Source: Umezawaea beigongshangensis (GTDB lineage: Bacteria; Actinomycetota; Actinomycetes; Mycobacteriales; Pseudonocardiaceae). From it: a DNA stretch of 64,000 nucleotides. The notes beneath the pieces were generated by a model. It was not told where the DNA came from, ran no database searches, and worked only from the letters and a program-made list of their open reading frames with translations. The stretch lies in assembly GCF_016464305.1 (NCBI RefSeq), contig NZ_JAEIOJ010000009.1:124001-188000 (forward strand), written 5' to 3'. This document shows, piece after piece, positions 26,301-34,344 of this stretch. How positions within the stretch are numbered: position 1 is the stretch's first letter; every line of letters begins with the position of its first letter. Made by a program: the position numbers and the translations under genes.

Positions 26301-27685
26301 GCGCCGTGCTGGACGTGCGGGGACTCGTGGTCGCGGACGCGACCGGCCGCGTCCTGCTCGGCCCGGTGACCGTGACCGCCGGCAACTCCGAGGTCGTGGC
26401 GGTCGTGGGCCCCTCCGGCACCGGCAAGACGACGTTCGTGCACGCGCTGCTGGACGCGCTGCCGCCCGGCCTGGCGCGCGCGGGCGGCGAGGTGCGCTGG
26501 CGCGGCTCGGTCGTGCGGCGGGGGCGGGCGGCGCGGACGTGGCGCAGGCGGGAGACCGCGGTGCTCGGGCAGGACCCGGCCGCCGCGCTGCACCCGCTGT
26601 GGCCGGTGGCCGGGGTGGTCGCCGACACGGCGGCCGGTGCCGCGGTCGTGGACGACGCGCTGCGCTCGGTCGGGCTGGACCCCGCGCTGGTGCGCGAGCG
26701 GCGGGTGCGCGAACTGTCCGGCGGGCAGGCGCAGCGCGTGGCCCTGGCGCGGGCCGTGGCGGCGCGCCCCGCGCTGCTGGTGCTCGACGAGCCGACCAGT
26801 TCCCTCGACGCCGACGCCGCGGCGCTGGTGGAGCGGCTGGTGCGCGCCCGGCGCGAGCGCGGCGACGGGCCCGTCCTGCTCATCTCCCACGACCGGGCGC
26901 TCGTGGCACGGCTGGCGGACCGCGTCCTCGCCCTGCCCGGCGACCACGCGCCACCACCGGCGGTGGTGCCGCTGCCTCCGGTCACCGGCGACCCGGTGCT
27001 GCTGGTGCGGGAGGCGGTGGTGCGCCGGGCCGACGGCGCCGCCCTGCTGGCGGGGGTGGACCTGGGCCTGCGGGCGGGCGAGTTCGTGGTGGTCCGCGGG
27101 CCGTCCGGGTCCGGGAAGACGACGTTGCTGCGCGCTCTGGCCGGTCTGCACCCGATCACCGGCGGAGAGGTCCTGCTGGACGGTGGGCCGCTGCCCGCGG
27201 ACGTGCGCGACCGCGACCGCGCCGCGCTCGGGGCCGTGCAGCTGCTGCACCAGGACCCGCTCGGCGCGCTCAACCCCGCGCACCGCGCCCGCAGCGCGAC
27301 CGCCCGACCCGCCCGGCTGCTGCGCGGTCTGGACCGCGCGGCGGCGTCGCGCGAGGCCGACGCGCTGCTGCACGCCACCGGGCTGCCCGCCGACCACGCC
27401 GAGCACCGGCCCGCCCGGCTGTCCGGCGGGCAGCGGCAGCGGGTCGTGCTGGCCCGCGCGCTGGCCGCGCGCCCGCGGGTGCTGCTGGCCGACGAACCCA
27501 CCTCGGCCCTGGACGACACCACCGCGCACGCCGTGCTGGACCTGCTGGCGGCGCGGTGCCGGGACGGGACGGCCGTGCTCGTCGCGACCCACGACGAACG
27601 GGTCGCCACCCGCGCCCACCGCAGTCTGCGCTTGACCGATCGCGGTCAGCTGATCGACGACGAGGAAGGACCCGACCGTGCCTGA
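26297..27685 (+). CDS. Double ABC ATPase (DppD-DppF-like fusion), 462 aa
   Basis: Two complete nucleotide-binding domains sit in one chain. The first has Walker A GPSGTGKTT (about residues 36-44), signature LSGGQAQR and Walker B LLVLDEPTSSLD, with the switch His in LISHDRAL. The second has GPSGSGKTT (about 272), LSGGQRQR, and VLLADEPTSALDD with ATHDER. In most Dpp/Opp/Nik systems these are two proteins. Each half is short, about 220 residues, and lacks the roughly 60-residue C-terminal extension of OppD/F. It powers the two permeases upstream. Its end overlaps the next gene by 8 bases. Confidence 0.92.
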   Translation: MSAVLDVRGLVVADATGRVLLGPVTVTAGNSEVVAVVGPSGTGKTTFVHALLDALPPGLARAGGEVRWRGSVVRRGRAARTWRRRETAVLGQDPAAALHPLWPVAGVVADTAAGAAVVDDALRSVGLDPALVRERRVRELSGGQAQRVALARAVAARPALLVLDEPTSSLDADAAALVERLVRARRERGDGPVLLISHDRALVARLADRVLALPGDHAPPPAVVPLPPVTGDPVLLVREAVVRRADGAALLAGVDLGLRAGEFVVVRGPSGSGKTTLLRALAGLHPITGGEVLLDGGPLPADVRDRDRAALGAVQLLHQDPLGALNPAHRARSATARPARLLRGLDRAAASREADALLHATGLPADHAEHRPARLSGGQRQRVVLARALAARPRVLLADEPTSALDDTTAHAVLDLLAARCRDGTAVLVATHDERVATRAHRSLRLTDRGQLIDDEEGPDRA

Positions 27686-29006
27686 CGACACCGCCACGGC
27701 CGCACGCGATGCGGCGGCCCACCTGGAGGGCCACCCGTGGGTGGCGCGTGCGCGCGCCGACGGCGACCGGGTTCGCCTGGTGCCGCACGCCCACCTGCTG
27801 GCCAGCACGCCGCGTCCGGGGGAGCTGGTCGCCGAGCACCTGGAGCAGTGGGGGGAGGTGTACGAGCTGACCTACGGCGACGGGTCCGGCGGCGACTTCG
27901 ACCTGCGCGGCTGGCGGGCCTCCGACACCGGTGAGCCGCTGCCCGCCGACCACATGGCCGAGTGGGTGACGCGCACCGTCGACCTGGTGGCCGGTCTGCG
28001 ACCCCGGCACGTGGTCGAGCTGGGCTGCGGCACCGGGATGCTGCTGCACCGCCTCGCCGCGCGCGTCGAGGGCTACGTCGGCACCGACGTGGCCGAGCAC
28101 GCCGTGCGCGCGGTCTCCGCCGCCGCACCGCCGCACGCGCGGGTGGTGCGGGCGGCGGCGCACGAGCTGACCGGCCCCGCGGTGACGGCGGCGGTGGCCG
28201 AGCTGGGGTTTCCGGCGGGACGGCCCGACCTGGTGCTGCTCAACTCGGTGACCCAGTGCTTCCCGGACACCGGCTACCTCGCCGCCGTGGTGGCCGCCGC
28301 GGTGGCCGCGGTCGCGCCCGGCGGGCACGTGGTGGTGGGCGACAACCGGCACTCCGGACTGCTGGCGGAGTTCAGCGCGTGGGTGGAGCGCAGCCGCTCC
28401 CCCGGTGCCGACGACGCCGAGCTGGCGCGGCGGGCGGCGGCGCGGGCCGAGCGGGACGAGGAGCTGCTGTTCGACCCGCCCGCTCTGGCCAGCGCCGCGG
28501 CGTCCACCGAGCGCGACGTCCGGATGGTGGCGCTGCCCAAGCTGCTGGCCGACGACTCGGAGCTGACCCGCTACCGCTTCGACGCGGTGCTGCGCGTGGA
28601 CGACCCGGCACCGGTGGCGGAGCCTCCGGTGCTGCGCTGGACCGACGTGGACGCGCGGGACGTGGCGACGGTGGTGCGCGACGGACCGGTGCGGCTGGTG
28701 GACGTGCCCAACGGGGCCCTGGTGCCCGGCGCGCGGACCGCGGCGCGGCTGCGCGCCGAGCTGACCGGCCTGGACGCGGTGGTGGTGCTGGCCCCCGGCG
28801 ACCCGCGCCGCCTGGAGGTGGTGTCGCCGGCGTCGGCGGCGTGGCGGCCGGTGGCGGAGATCGCCGCCGCGGCCGGTGCGGGCCCGCACGAACCGCTGCG
28901 CCGCTTCGCCCGGCAGCGCCTCGCCGCCGCGGCCCGCACCCACCTGCGCCGCCGCCCCGAGCTGTCCGGCGTGCCGGTGGAGATCGACCTGGACGGCGCC
29001 CGGTGA
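27678..29006 (+). CDS. Free-standing NRPS-type methyltransferase, 442 aa
   Basis: The sequence looks like a methyltransferase domain excised from an NRPS. EVYELTYGDGSGGDFDLRGW and GEPLPADHMAEWVTRTVDLV are the typical lead-in of such domains. They are followed by SAM motif I VVELGCGTGMLLHRL (about residues 112-126), LLNSVTQCFPDTGYL and VAPGGHVVVGDNRHSGLL. The C-terminal third (LPKLLADDSELTRYRFDAVL) also belongs to the NRPS-embedded type. In yersiniabactin a related domain inside HMWP1 C-methylates a thiazoline; here it would act in trans. The GTG start overlaps the ATPase end by 8 bases. Confidence 0.85.
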   Translation: MPDDTATAARDAAAHLEGHPWVARARADGDRVRLVPHAHLLASTPRPGELVAEHLEQWGEVYELTYGDGSGGDFDLRGWRASDTGEPLPADHMAEWVTRTVDLVAGLRPRHVVELGCGTGMLLHRLAARVEGYVGTDVAEHAVRAVSAAAPPHARVVRAAAHELTGPAVTAAVAELGFPAGRPDLVLLNSVTQCFPDTGYLAAVVAAAVAAVAPGGHVVVGDNRHSGLLAEFSAWVERSRSPGADDAELARRAAARAERDEELLFDPPALASAAASTERDVRMVALPKLLADDSELTRYRFDAVLRVDDPAPVAEPPVLRWTDVDARDVATVVRDGPVRLVDVPNGALVPGARTAARLRAELTGLDAVVVLAPGDPRRLEVVSPASAAWRPVAEIAAAAGAGPHEPLRRFARQRLAAAARTHLRRRPELSGVPVEIDLDGAR

Positions 29007-30133
29007 CCCCGCACGAGCACGGACTGGCCGCGATCGGCGACACCGGTCTCGACCGCCTGCCCGAGGCGATGCGGGGCCTGGACGAACTGGCGCTGGCGAC
29101 CACCGCCGAGGTGCTGCGCCGCGCGGGCCTGTTCCGGCCCGGAGTGCGCCACGCACCCGAGCAGGTGCTCGACCGGCTGCGTGTCGCACCGCGGCACCGG
29201 TGGATCGCGCGCGGCTGGCTGCGCGCCCTGGTCGAGGAGCACCTGCTGCGCCGCGATCCGGCCTCCGGCCTGCTGCACGACCTGTCGCCCACCACGCCGG
29301 TGGCCGAGGTGCGGGCGCGGGTGCCGGAGCTGTGCGCACGCCTGGGCTACCCGCCCGCGGTGAGCGCGTTCTTCCTGGCCGCCGCCGAGCGGCTGCCCGC
29401 GCTGCTGCGCGACGAGATCGCGGTGCAGTCGCTGCTGTTCGACGCCGGTGACACCGCCGCCGCCGACGGCGCCTACCGCGGCAACGTCGTCAACACCTAC
29501 CTCAACGCGGTCGTCGCCGCGGTCGCCGCCGAGCGGCTGCCGACGTCCCGGCGGGCCCGTGTCCTCGAGGTCGGCGCCGGGGTGGGTGGCACGGCGCTGC
29601 CGCTGCTGGCCGCCCTGCGCGGCCGGGACCTGGAGTACGTGTTCACCGACGTGTCCCGGTTCTTCCTCGACAGCGCCCCCGGCGTGCTCGGCGGCGACCC
29701 GCGGGTGCGGTTCGCCCTGCTCGACGTCAACGACCCCGCCGCCACCCCTCCCGTGCCGGACGCGGACCTCGTGGTGGCGGCGAACGTGCTGCACAACGCC
29801 GTCGACGTGCGCGACGTGCTGCGCCGGGCGCGCTCGTGGCTGCGGCCCGGCGGCGCGCTGGTGCTCGTGGAGTCCGGCCGGGAGCTGCGGCAGGCGTCGG
29901 TGTCGATGCAGTTCCTCATGTCCCCCGCGCCCGGCGCGCGCCCCGCTGGCGACGGCGACCTGCGCGCCGGGCAGGACCGGGTCTTCCTCACCCGCGACGA
30001 GTGGACGGCCGAGCTGGGCGCGGCGGGACTGCACGTCCGCACGGCGCTGCCGCCCACCGACCACCCGCTCGACGCGCTCGGTCAGTTCGCCGTGATCGCC
30101 GAGCGCCCCACGCCCCACCCGAACAGGAGCTGA
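29003..30133 (+). CDS. Free-standing PKS-type C-methyltransferase, 376 aa
   Basis: The N-terminal helical part (RHRWIARGWLRALVEEHLLR) resembles the lead-in of C-methyltransferase domains inside polyketide synthases. The SAM site is ARVLEVGAGVGGTALPLLAA (about residues 188-207), followed by EYVFTDVSRFFLDSA, LVVAANVLHNAVDVRDVLRR and LRPGGALVLVESG. The Asn-Val-Leu-His motif is typical of such methyltransferases. HMWP1 has an equivalent domain that dimethylates the malonyl unit before ketoreduction; the KS-AT-KR protein here lacks one, so this protein probably supplies that step in trans. The GTG overlaps the previous stop (GTGA). Confidence 0.85.
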   Translation: MTPHEHGLAAIGDTGLDRLPEAMRGLDELALATTAEVLRRAGLFRPGVRHAPEQVLDRLRVAPRHRWIARGWLRALVEEHLLRRDPASGLLHDLSPTTPVAEVRARVPELCARLGYPPAVSAFFLAAAERLPALLRDEIAVQSLLFDAGDTAAADGAYRGNVVNTYLNAVVAAVAAERLPTSRRARVLEVGAGVGGTALPLLAALRGRDLEYVFTDVSRFFLDSAPGVLGGDPRVRFALLDVNDPAATPPVPDADLVVAANVLHNAVDVRDVLRRARSWLRPGGALVLVESGRELRQASVSMQFLMSPAPGARPAGDGDLRAGQDRVFLTRDEWTAELGAAGLHVRTALPPTDHPLDALGQFAVIAERPTPHPNRS

Positions 30134-30135
30134 CC

Positions 30136-32112
30136 GTGACCACGACCACCACCCCGGCCGACCTCGACCGCGAGCTGGCCTCGATCTGGGCCCAGCTGCT
30201 CGACGTCGACCCCGCCACGATCAGCGGTGACACCCCCTTCCTGTCCCTGGGCGGGGACTCCGTGCTGACGGTGCGCATGTCCGCGCTGGTGCGCAAGCGC
30301 CTCGGCGTGGTGCTGGCCCTGTCGGACATCCGCGTCGAGATCACCCTCGGCGAGCTGACCGACCTGGTGCGGCGTCGCGCCAGCGGCACCGACGGGCGCG
30401 CGCTGCCCGTGGAGATCACCAGACGAGCGGACCCGCGCGCGGTGTTCCCGCTCCTGCCGCTGCAACAGGGCTACTTCGTCGGCCAGCAGGACGGCTGGGA
30501 GCTGTCCTACGACTCCGCGCACCACTACGTCGACATCGGACTGTCCGAGGTGGACGCCGACGAGGCGCCGGAGGCGCTGGAGGACGCGCTGCGGCGGCTG
30601 GCCGCGCACCAGCCGGTGCTGCGCGCCCGCGTGCTGCCCGACGGCACCCAGCGCATCCCCGCGGCCGACGAGCCGGGGGCGCTTCCGGTGCTGCGGGTGC
30701 GGGACCTGCGCGGCGAACCGGCCGAGCGGGTGGAGGCGGAACTGGCCGCCACCCGGCGGGAGATGAGCACCAGCGGTCCGGACCCGCAGCACGGGCCGGG
30801 TGTGGACATGAGGTTGACGCTGCTGGACGACGACCGGGCGCGGCTGCACTGCTCGGTGAGTCTGCTCATCATCGACGGCTGGTCGTCCAACGTGTTCTAC
30901 CGCGACCTGTTCGCGCTGGTGAGCGACTGGAACGCGACCCTGCCGCCGCTGGAGGTCGACTACGGCGACTACGTGGAGTCGGTGCGGCGCCTGCCGGAGA
31001 CCAGCGCGTGGGAGGCCGACCGGGACTGGTGGTGGGACCGGCTCGACGGCTTCCCGCAGCCCCCGGCGCTGCCGCTGCGACGCGACCCGGCGCACGTGCG
31101 GCCGGAGCTGATGGCCTCGGTGCAGAGGACCCTGGACGCGCGGACGTGGGCGGCGGTGCGTGCGCGGTGCACCGCGCACGGCGTCACCCCGTCCGCGGCG
31201 GTGTTCACCGCCTACGCCTGCGTGCTGGCGCGGCGGGCCGGTCACCGGGCGCTGCTGCTCAACTCGTTGCAGCTCAACCGGTTGCCGCTGCACCCGGACG
31301 TGCACCGCATCGTCGGCGCGTTCGCCTCCACCACGCTGATCCCGGTGGAGCTGGCCGCGGGCGCGTCGTTCGCCGCGCTCGCCGCCGACTGCCAGCGGTC
31401 CTTCGGCGACGCCGCAGCGCACAACCTCGTCAGCGGTGTGGAGGTCTCCCGCGAGCTGGGCCGCCGCCGCGGCACCCACCGGCCGATCGCGCCGGTGGTG
31501 TTCCAGAGCACGCTGGGCATGGACGCGGCGATGGGGCAGCGGCTGCCCTCCGACGCCGGGCCACTCGGCGTGATCGACATGCACGACCACCACCAGCAGT
31601 TGCGCACGCCGCAGGTGGCGCTGGAGGTGCGGCTGTTCGAGCTGGACGACACCATGATCACGGTCTTCTCCCACGTGGCCGAGCTGTTCGAGCCGGGCCT
31701 GGTGGAGTCGCTGTTCGACGAGCTGCACGACGTGGTGCGCTCGCTGGCCGAGTCGGACGCGTGGGACGCGGTGGTGGACCTGCCGGACGACGCGCACGTC
31801 GACGGTGCGGACGAGGCGCTGCTGCTGGGCCGCTACCGGGCCGAGGAGGTCGCGCACGAGGCCGGTGCGCCGCGCGACGACGTCGAGCGGCGGGTGGCGG
31901 CGCTGTGGGAGGAACTGCTGGACGTGGCCGGGCTCGACCGGGCGGCGGGGTTCTTCGCCGCGGGCGGCGACTCGCTGCTGGCGGTGCGGGCCCTGGCGCG
32001 ACTGGCCCGCGAGACCGGGGTCGTGGTGCCGGTGCGGGACTTCCTGGCCGCGCCGACGGTGGCGGGCGTGGCGGAGCTGGTGCGGCGGGCCGGGTCGCCC
32101 GCCGCACCGTGA
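30136..32112 (+). CDS. NRPS fragment: PCP-Cy-PCP, 658 aa
   Basis: The first carrier domain has Ser42 in LSLGGDSVLTV. A Cy-type condensation domain follows from about residue 99 (FPLLPLQQGYFVGQQ), and the second carrier has Ser613 in AAGGDSLLAV. The Cy motif reads SLLIIDGWS (S242, D247, S250), so the first Asp of the DxxxxDxxS signature is replaced by Ser. There is no adenylation domain. The carriers would have to be loaded in trans by the cysteine-type A domain of the first NRPS, as HMWP2 does for all its carriers. It supplies the second ring-forming module and one extra PCP, matching the PCP missing before the thioesterase. It starts 2 bases after the previous stop. Confidence 0.88.
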   Translation: MTTTTTPADLDRELASIWAQLLDVDPATISGDTPFLSLGGDSVLTVRMSALVRKRLGVVLALSDIRVEITLGELTDLVRRRASGTDGRALPVEITRRADPRAVFPLLPLQQGYFVGQQDGWELSYDSAHHYVDIGLSEVDADEAPEALEDALRRLAAHQPVLRARVLPDGTQRIPAADEPGALPVLRVRDLRGEPAERVEAELAATRREMSTSGPDPQHGPGVDMRLTLLDDDRARLHCSVSLLIIDGWSSNVFYRDLFALVSDWNATLPPLEVDYGDYVESVRRLPETSAWEADRDWWWDRLDGFPQPPALPLRRDPAHVRPELMASVQRTLDARTWAAVRARCTAHGVTPSAAVFTAYACVLARRAGHRALLLNSLQLNRLPLHPDVHRIVGAFASTTLIPVELAAGASFAALAADCQRSFGDAAAHNLVSGVEVSRELGRRRGTHRPIAPVVFQSTLGMDAAMGQRLPSDAGPLGVIDMHDHHQQLRTPQVALEVRLFELDDTMITVFSHVAELFEPGLVESLFDELHDVVRSLAESDAWDAVVDLPDDAHVDGADEALLLGRYRAEEVAHEAGAPRDDVERRVAALWEELLDVAGLDRAAGFFAAGGDSLLAVRALARLARETGVVVPVRDFLAAPTVAGVAELVRRAGSPAAP

Positions 32113-32120
32113 CGCACCGC

Positions 32121-33059
32121 TCAGCCGGTGGTGGCCGCCGCGCGGGCCTCCAGGCCCGCGCGGAACAGGCCCTGCTCCAGCCAGACCGCCGCCCGCACGC
32201 CGTCGGCGGCGGCCTGGCTGACCAGGGTCAGCGCGTCGGGCAGCGCCGCCATGCGGGCGGCGTCGCCCGCGGCGAACACCCCCGGCACCGTGGTGGCCTG
32301 GAACTCGTCCACGCGCACGCACCCGTCGTCGAGGACCTCGCAGCCCAGATCGGCGGCGAAGGTCGTGCCCGGCCGGGTGGGGGCGCGGTGGAACACGGCC
32401 TGTCGCCGCAGCACCTCCCCACCGGCGAGGTGCACCTCCACCGCGTCCAGCTCGCCGGTGACCCGTTCCACCGGCTCCTCCCGCACGGCCACACCGCCCG
32501 CCGCGAGCCGGTCGAGCACCGGCTCGGGCAGCTGGTGCGGGCCGTGGGTGAGCACCACGACGTCGTCGCTGTAGCGGTCGGCCAGGTACAGGCCCAGCAT
32601 CACCTGGGGCACGTCGCTGCCCAGCACCGCCAGGGTCTTGCCGCTGACCTCGAAGCCGTGGCAGAACGGGCAGTGGAACACGCTGCGGCCGAACCGCTCG
32701 GCCACACCCGGCACGTCCCACGGCTCGTCCACCTGCCCGGTGGCGAGCACGAGACGGCGAGCGCGTTCCACCCGGCCGTCCCCGACCTGCACGCGGAAGT
32801 CGTCGACCTCACCGCCGACCGCGGTGACGCGCGCCCGCTCCAGCACCACGTCCGGGTAGGCGGCCAGTTCCTCGCGCCCGCGGCGCAGCAGCTCCACGGG
32901 CGTGAGCCCGTCGTGCCCCAGGAACATGTGGACGCCGTCGGACGGCGCGTTGCGCGGCTGTCCCGCGTCGAGGACCAGGGTCTTGCGGTGCTGGCGGCCC
33001 AGCACCTGGGCGGCGGAGAGCCCGGCGGCGCCCCCTCCGATGACGATCACGTCGTGCAC
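32121..33059 (-). CDS. Thioredoxin-reductase-like FAD oxidoreductase (possible dithiol oxidase), 312 aa
   Basis: The FAD-binding GIVIGGGAAGLSAA-type motif is at the N-terminus (VIVIGGGAAGLSAAQVLG). The redox-active pair is in SVFHCPFCHGFEVSGK (CPFC, about residues 130-133), and the C-terminal FAD motif is VPGVFAAGDAARM. The sequence between the CxxC and the end lacks a clear NADPH GxGxxA motif (AVLGSDVPQVMLGLYL). This CxxCHG arrangement is seen in the FAD dithiol oxidases of holomycin and gliotoxin biosynthesis as well as in thioredoxin reductases. A role in oxidising a thiol or ring of the cluster product is possible but unproved. The chosen GTG at 33057-33059 has a GAGGGG site 7 bases upstream; GTG at 33083 is the alternative. 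Confidence 0.82.
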   Translation of the reverse strand: MHDVIVIGGGAAGLSAAQVLGRQHRKTLVLDAGQPRNAPSDGVHMFLGHDGLTPVELLRRGREELAAYPDVVLERARVTAVGGEVDDFRVQVGDGRVERARRLVLATGQVDEPWDVPGVAERFGRSVFHCPFCHGFEVSGKTLAVLGSDVPQVMLGLYLADRYSDDVVVLTHGPHQLPEPVLDRLAAGGVAVREEPVERVTGELDAVEVHLAGGEVLRRQAVFHRAPTRPGTTFAADLGCEVLDDGCVRVDEFQATTVPGVFAAGDAARMAALPDALTLVSQAAADGVRAAVWLEQGLFRAGLEARAAATTG

Positions 33060-33089
33060 GACGGAACCCCTCACGTTGACCACTTAGAT

Positions 33090-33104
33090 TGACAACGACT
33101 ATCA
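33090..33104 (+). promoter_or_regulatory. Second Zur-like operator, between oxidoreductase and dehydrogenase genes
   Basis: TGACAACGACTATCA matches the first box at 10 of 15 positions and shares its T-G-A...A-A...G-A...C-A skeleton. It sits in the divergent region between the FAD oxidoreductase and the saccharopine-dehydrogenase-like gene. It overlaps a TTGACA hexamer that could serve as a -35 element. The match to a Zur consensus is weaker than for the box at 12770. Confidence 0.4.
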
Positions 33105-33152
33105 CTATCAGAAACGAGCGCGGCGGGGAACGCCGCGGGAAGAGGTGACGAC

Positions 33153-34271
33153 GTGTCAGGAGCGACGATCGCGGTGCTCGGCGGTTACGGTGCGGTGGGC
33201 GCGGTGGCGGTGGACCGGCTCACCGGCGCGGCGACCGAGCTGCGCGTGGGCGGGCGCGACCTCGACGCGGCGGGCGCGCTGTGCGCGCGGCTCGGCGGCC
33301 CGGCGGCGGCGCACCGGGTCGACCTGACCGACGAGGTCTCGCTGGCGGCGTTCTGCGCGGGCGCGGACGTCGTGCTCAACTGCGCGGGTCCCTCCTACCG
33401 CGTTCTCGACTCCGTCGCCCGCGCGGCGCGCGCCGCCGGAGCGCGCTACGTGGACGTGGCCGGCGACGAGCCGCTGCTGCGCCGCGTGCGCGCCACGGAT
33501 TCGCCCGACGCGCCGGCCGCCGTCGTGTCGGCGGGTGTCCTGCCGGGACTGACGGGCGTGCTGCCCGCACTGCTGCTGGCCGACGACGAGGACCCGGCGG
33601 CGGTGCGACTGGAGCTCCACGTGGGCGGCGCGGCACGGATCACCCCGGTGTCCGCGGTGGACGTGCTGCTGGCCACCGGCCCGGAGTTCGGCACGTCCCT
33701 GGCGGCGTGGCGCGACGGTGCGATCACCCGCGGCGCGCTGAGCCCGCGCTGGCACACCCGCGTGCCGGGCTTCAGCGGCGTGGTGCACGCCCTGCCGTAC
33801 CTGACGACCGAGGTGGCCGACGTGGCCGCGGCGCGCGGGATCGGCGAGGTGCGCCAGTTCTCGGTGTACGTCTCCGAGCGCGTCCCCACCGTCCTGGCGA
33901 CGGCGTGGGCGGAGGACCCGGAGGACCCGACCGGCTGGGCGGGAGTGCTCGCCGAGGCCGCGGACGCCGACGTGGCCGAGCGCGGCCGCCACTACGCGCT
34001 GACGCTGCGCCGCTTCGACGGTGACGAACCGACGGCGGAGGTCTCGGTGCACACGCGGGACCCCTACGAGCTCAGCGGCGTCGTGGCGGCGCTGACGGTC
34101 CGGGCGCTGCTCGACCAGGAGTCGCTGCACGGTGCTCACCCCGCCCGCGACGTGCTCGATCCGATCGCGACCTGGCACGCCCTGACCGCCGATCCGCTGT
34201 GCGACACCGGCGGCGCACCGCTGGTCGCCGGACGGGGCGCGCACGATCCGGCCGCCGACGCGCTCCGATGA
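33153..34271 (+). CDS. Saccharopine-dehydrogenase-like NAD(P)-dependent oxidoreductase, 372 aa
   Basis: The N-terminal Rossmann motif is TIAVLGGYGAVGAVAVDRLT (about residues 4-23), followed by LRVGGRDLDAAGALCARLGG and DVVLNCAGPSYRVLDSVARA, the usual saccharopine dehydrogenase N-domain. AGARYVDVAGDEPLLR and VVSAGVLPGLTGVLPALLL also fit. The family includes reductases acting on imines and enoyl groups. Yersiniabactin and pyochelin pathways need a thiazolinyl imine reductase; none of the classical type is visible here, so this enzyme is a candidate replacement, or it may make an opine-like bond. The GTG at 33153 has a GAGG site about 8 bases upstream, and the Zur-like box lies 49 bases before it. 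Confidence 0.8.
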   Translation: MSGATIAVLGGYGAVGAVAVDRLTGAATELRVGGRDLDAAGALCARLGGPAAAHRVDLTDEVSLAAFCAGADVVLNCAGPSYRVLDSVARAARAAGARYVDVAGDEPLLRRVRATDSPDAPAAVVSAGVLPGLTGVLPALLLADDEDPAAVRLELHVGGAARITPVSAVDVLLATGPEFGTSLAAWRDGAITRGALSPRWHTRVPGFSGVVHALPYLTTEVADVAAARGIGEVRQFSVYVSERVPTVLATAWAEDPEDPTGWAGVLAEAADADVAERGRHYALTLRRFDGDEPTAEVSVHTRDPYELSGVVAALTVRALLDQESLHGAHPARDVLDPIATWHALTADPLCDTGGAPLVAGRGAHDPAADALR

Positions 34272-34344
34272 CCCCGGTCTCCGGCTCCACACCCGCACGG
34301 ATCGGTCGACGCCGTCGCGGCCCGAGCACCGCGAGGGGGCGACG

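Noticed and set aside
33068-33110. GTG at 33081-33083 as the start of the FAD oxidoreductase
   Set aside because: It would place the start close to the Zur-like box and lacks a ribosome-binding site, whereas GTG 33059 has GAGGGG at good distance. It is kept as an alternative only.
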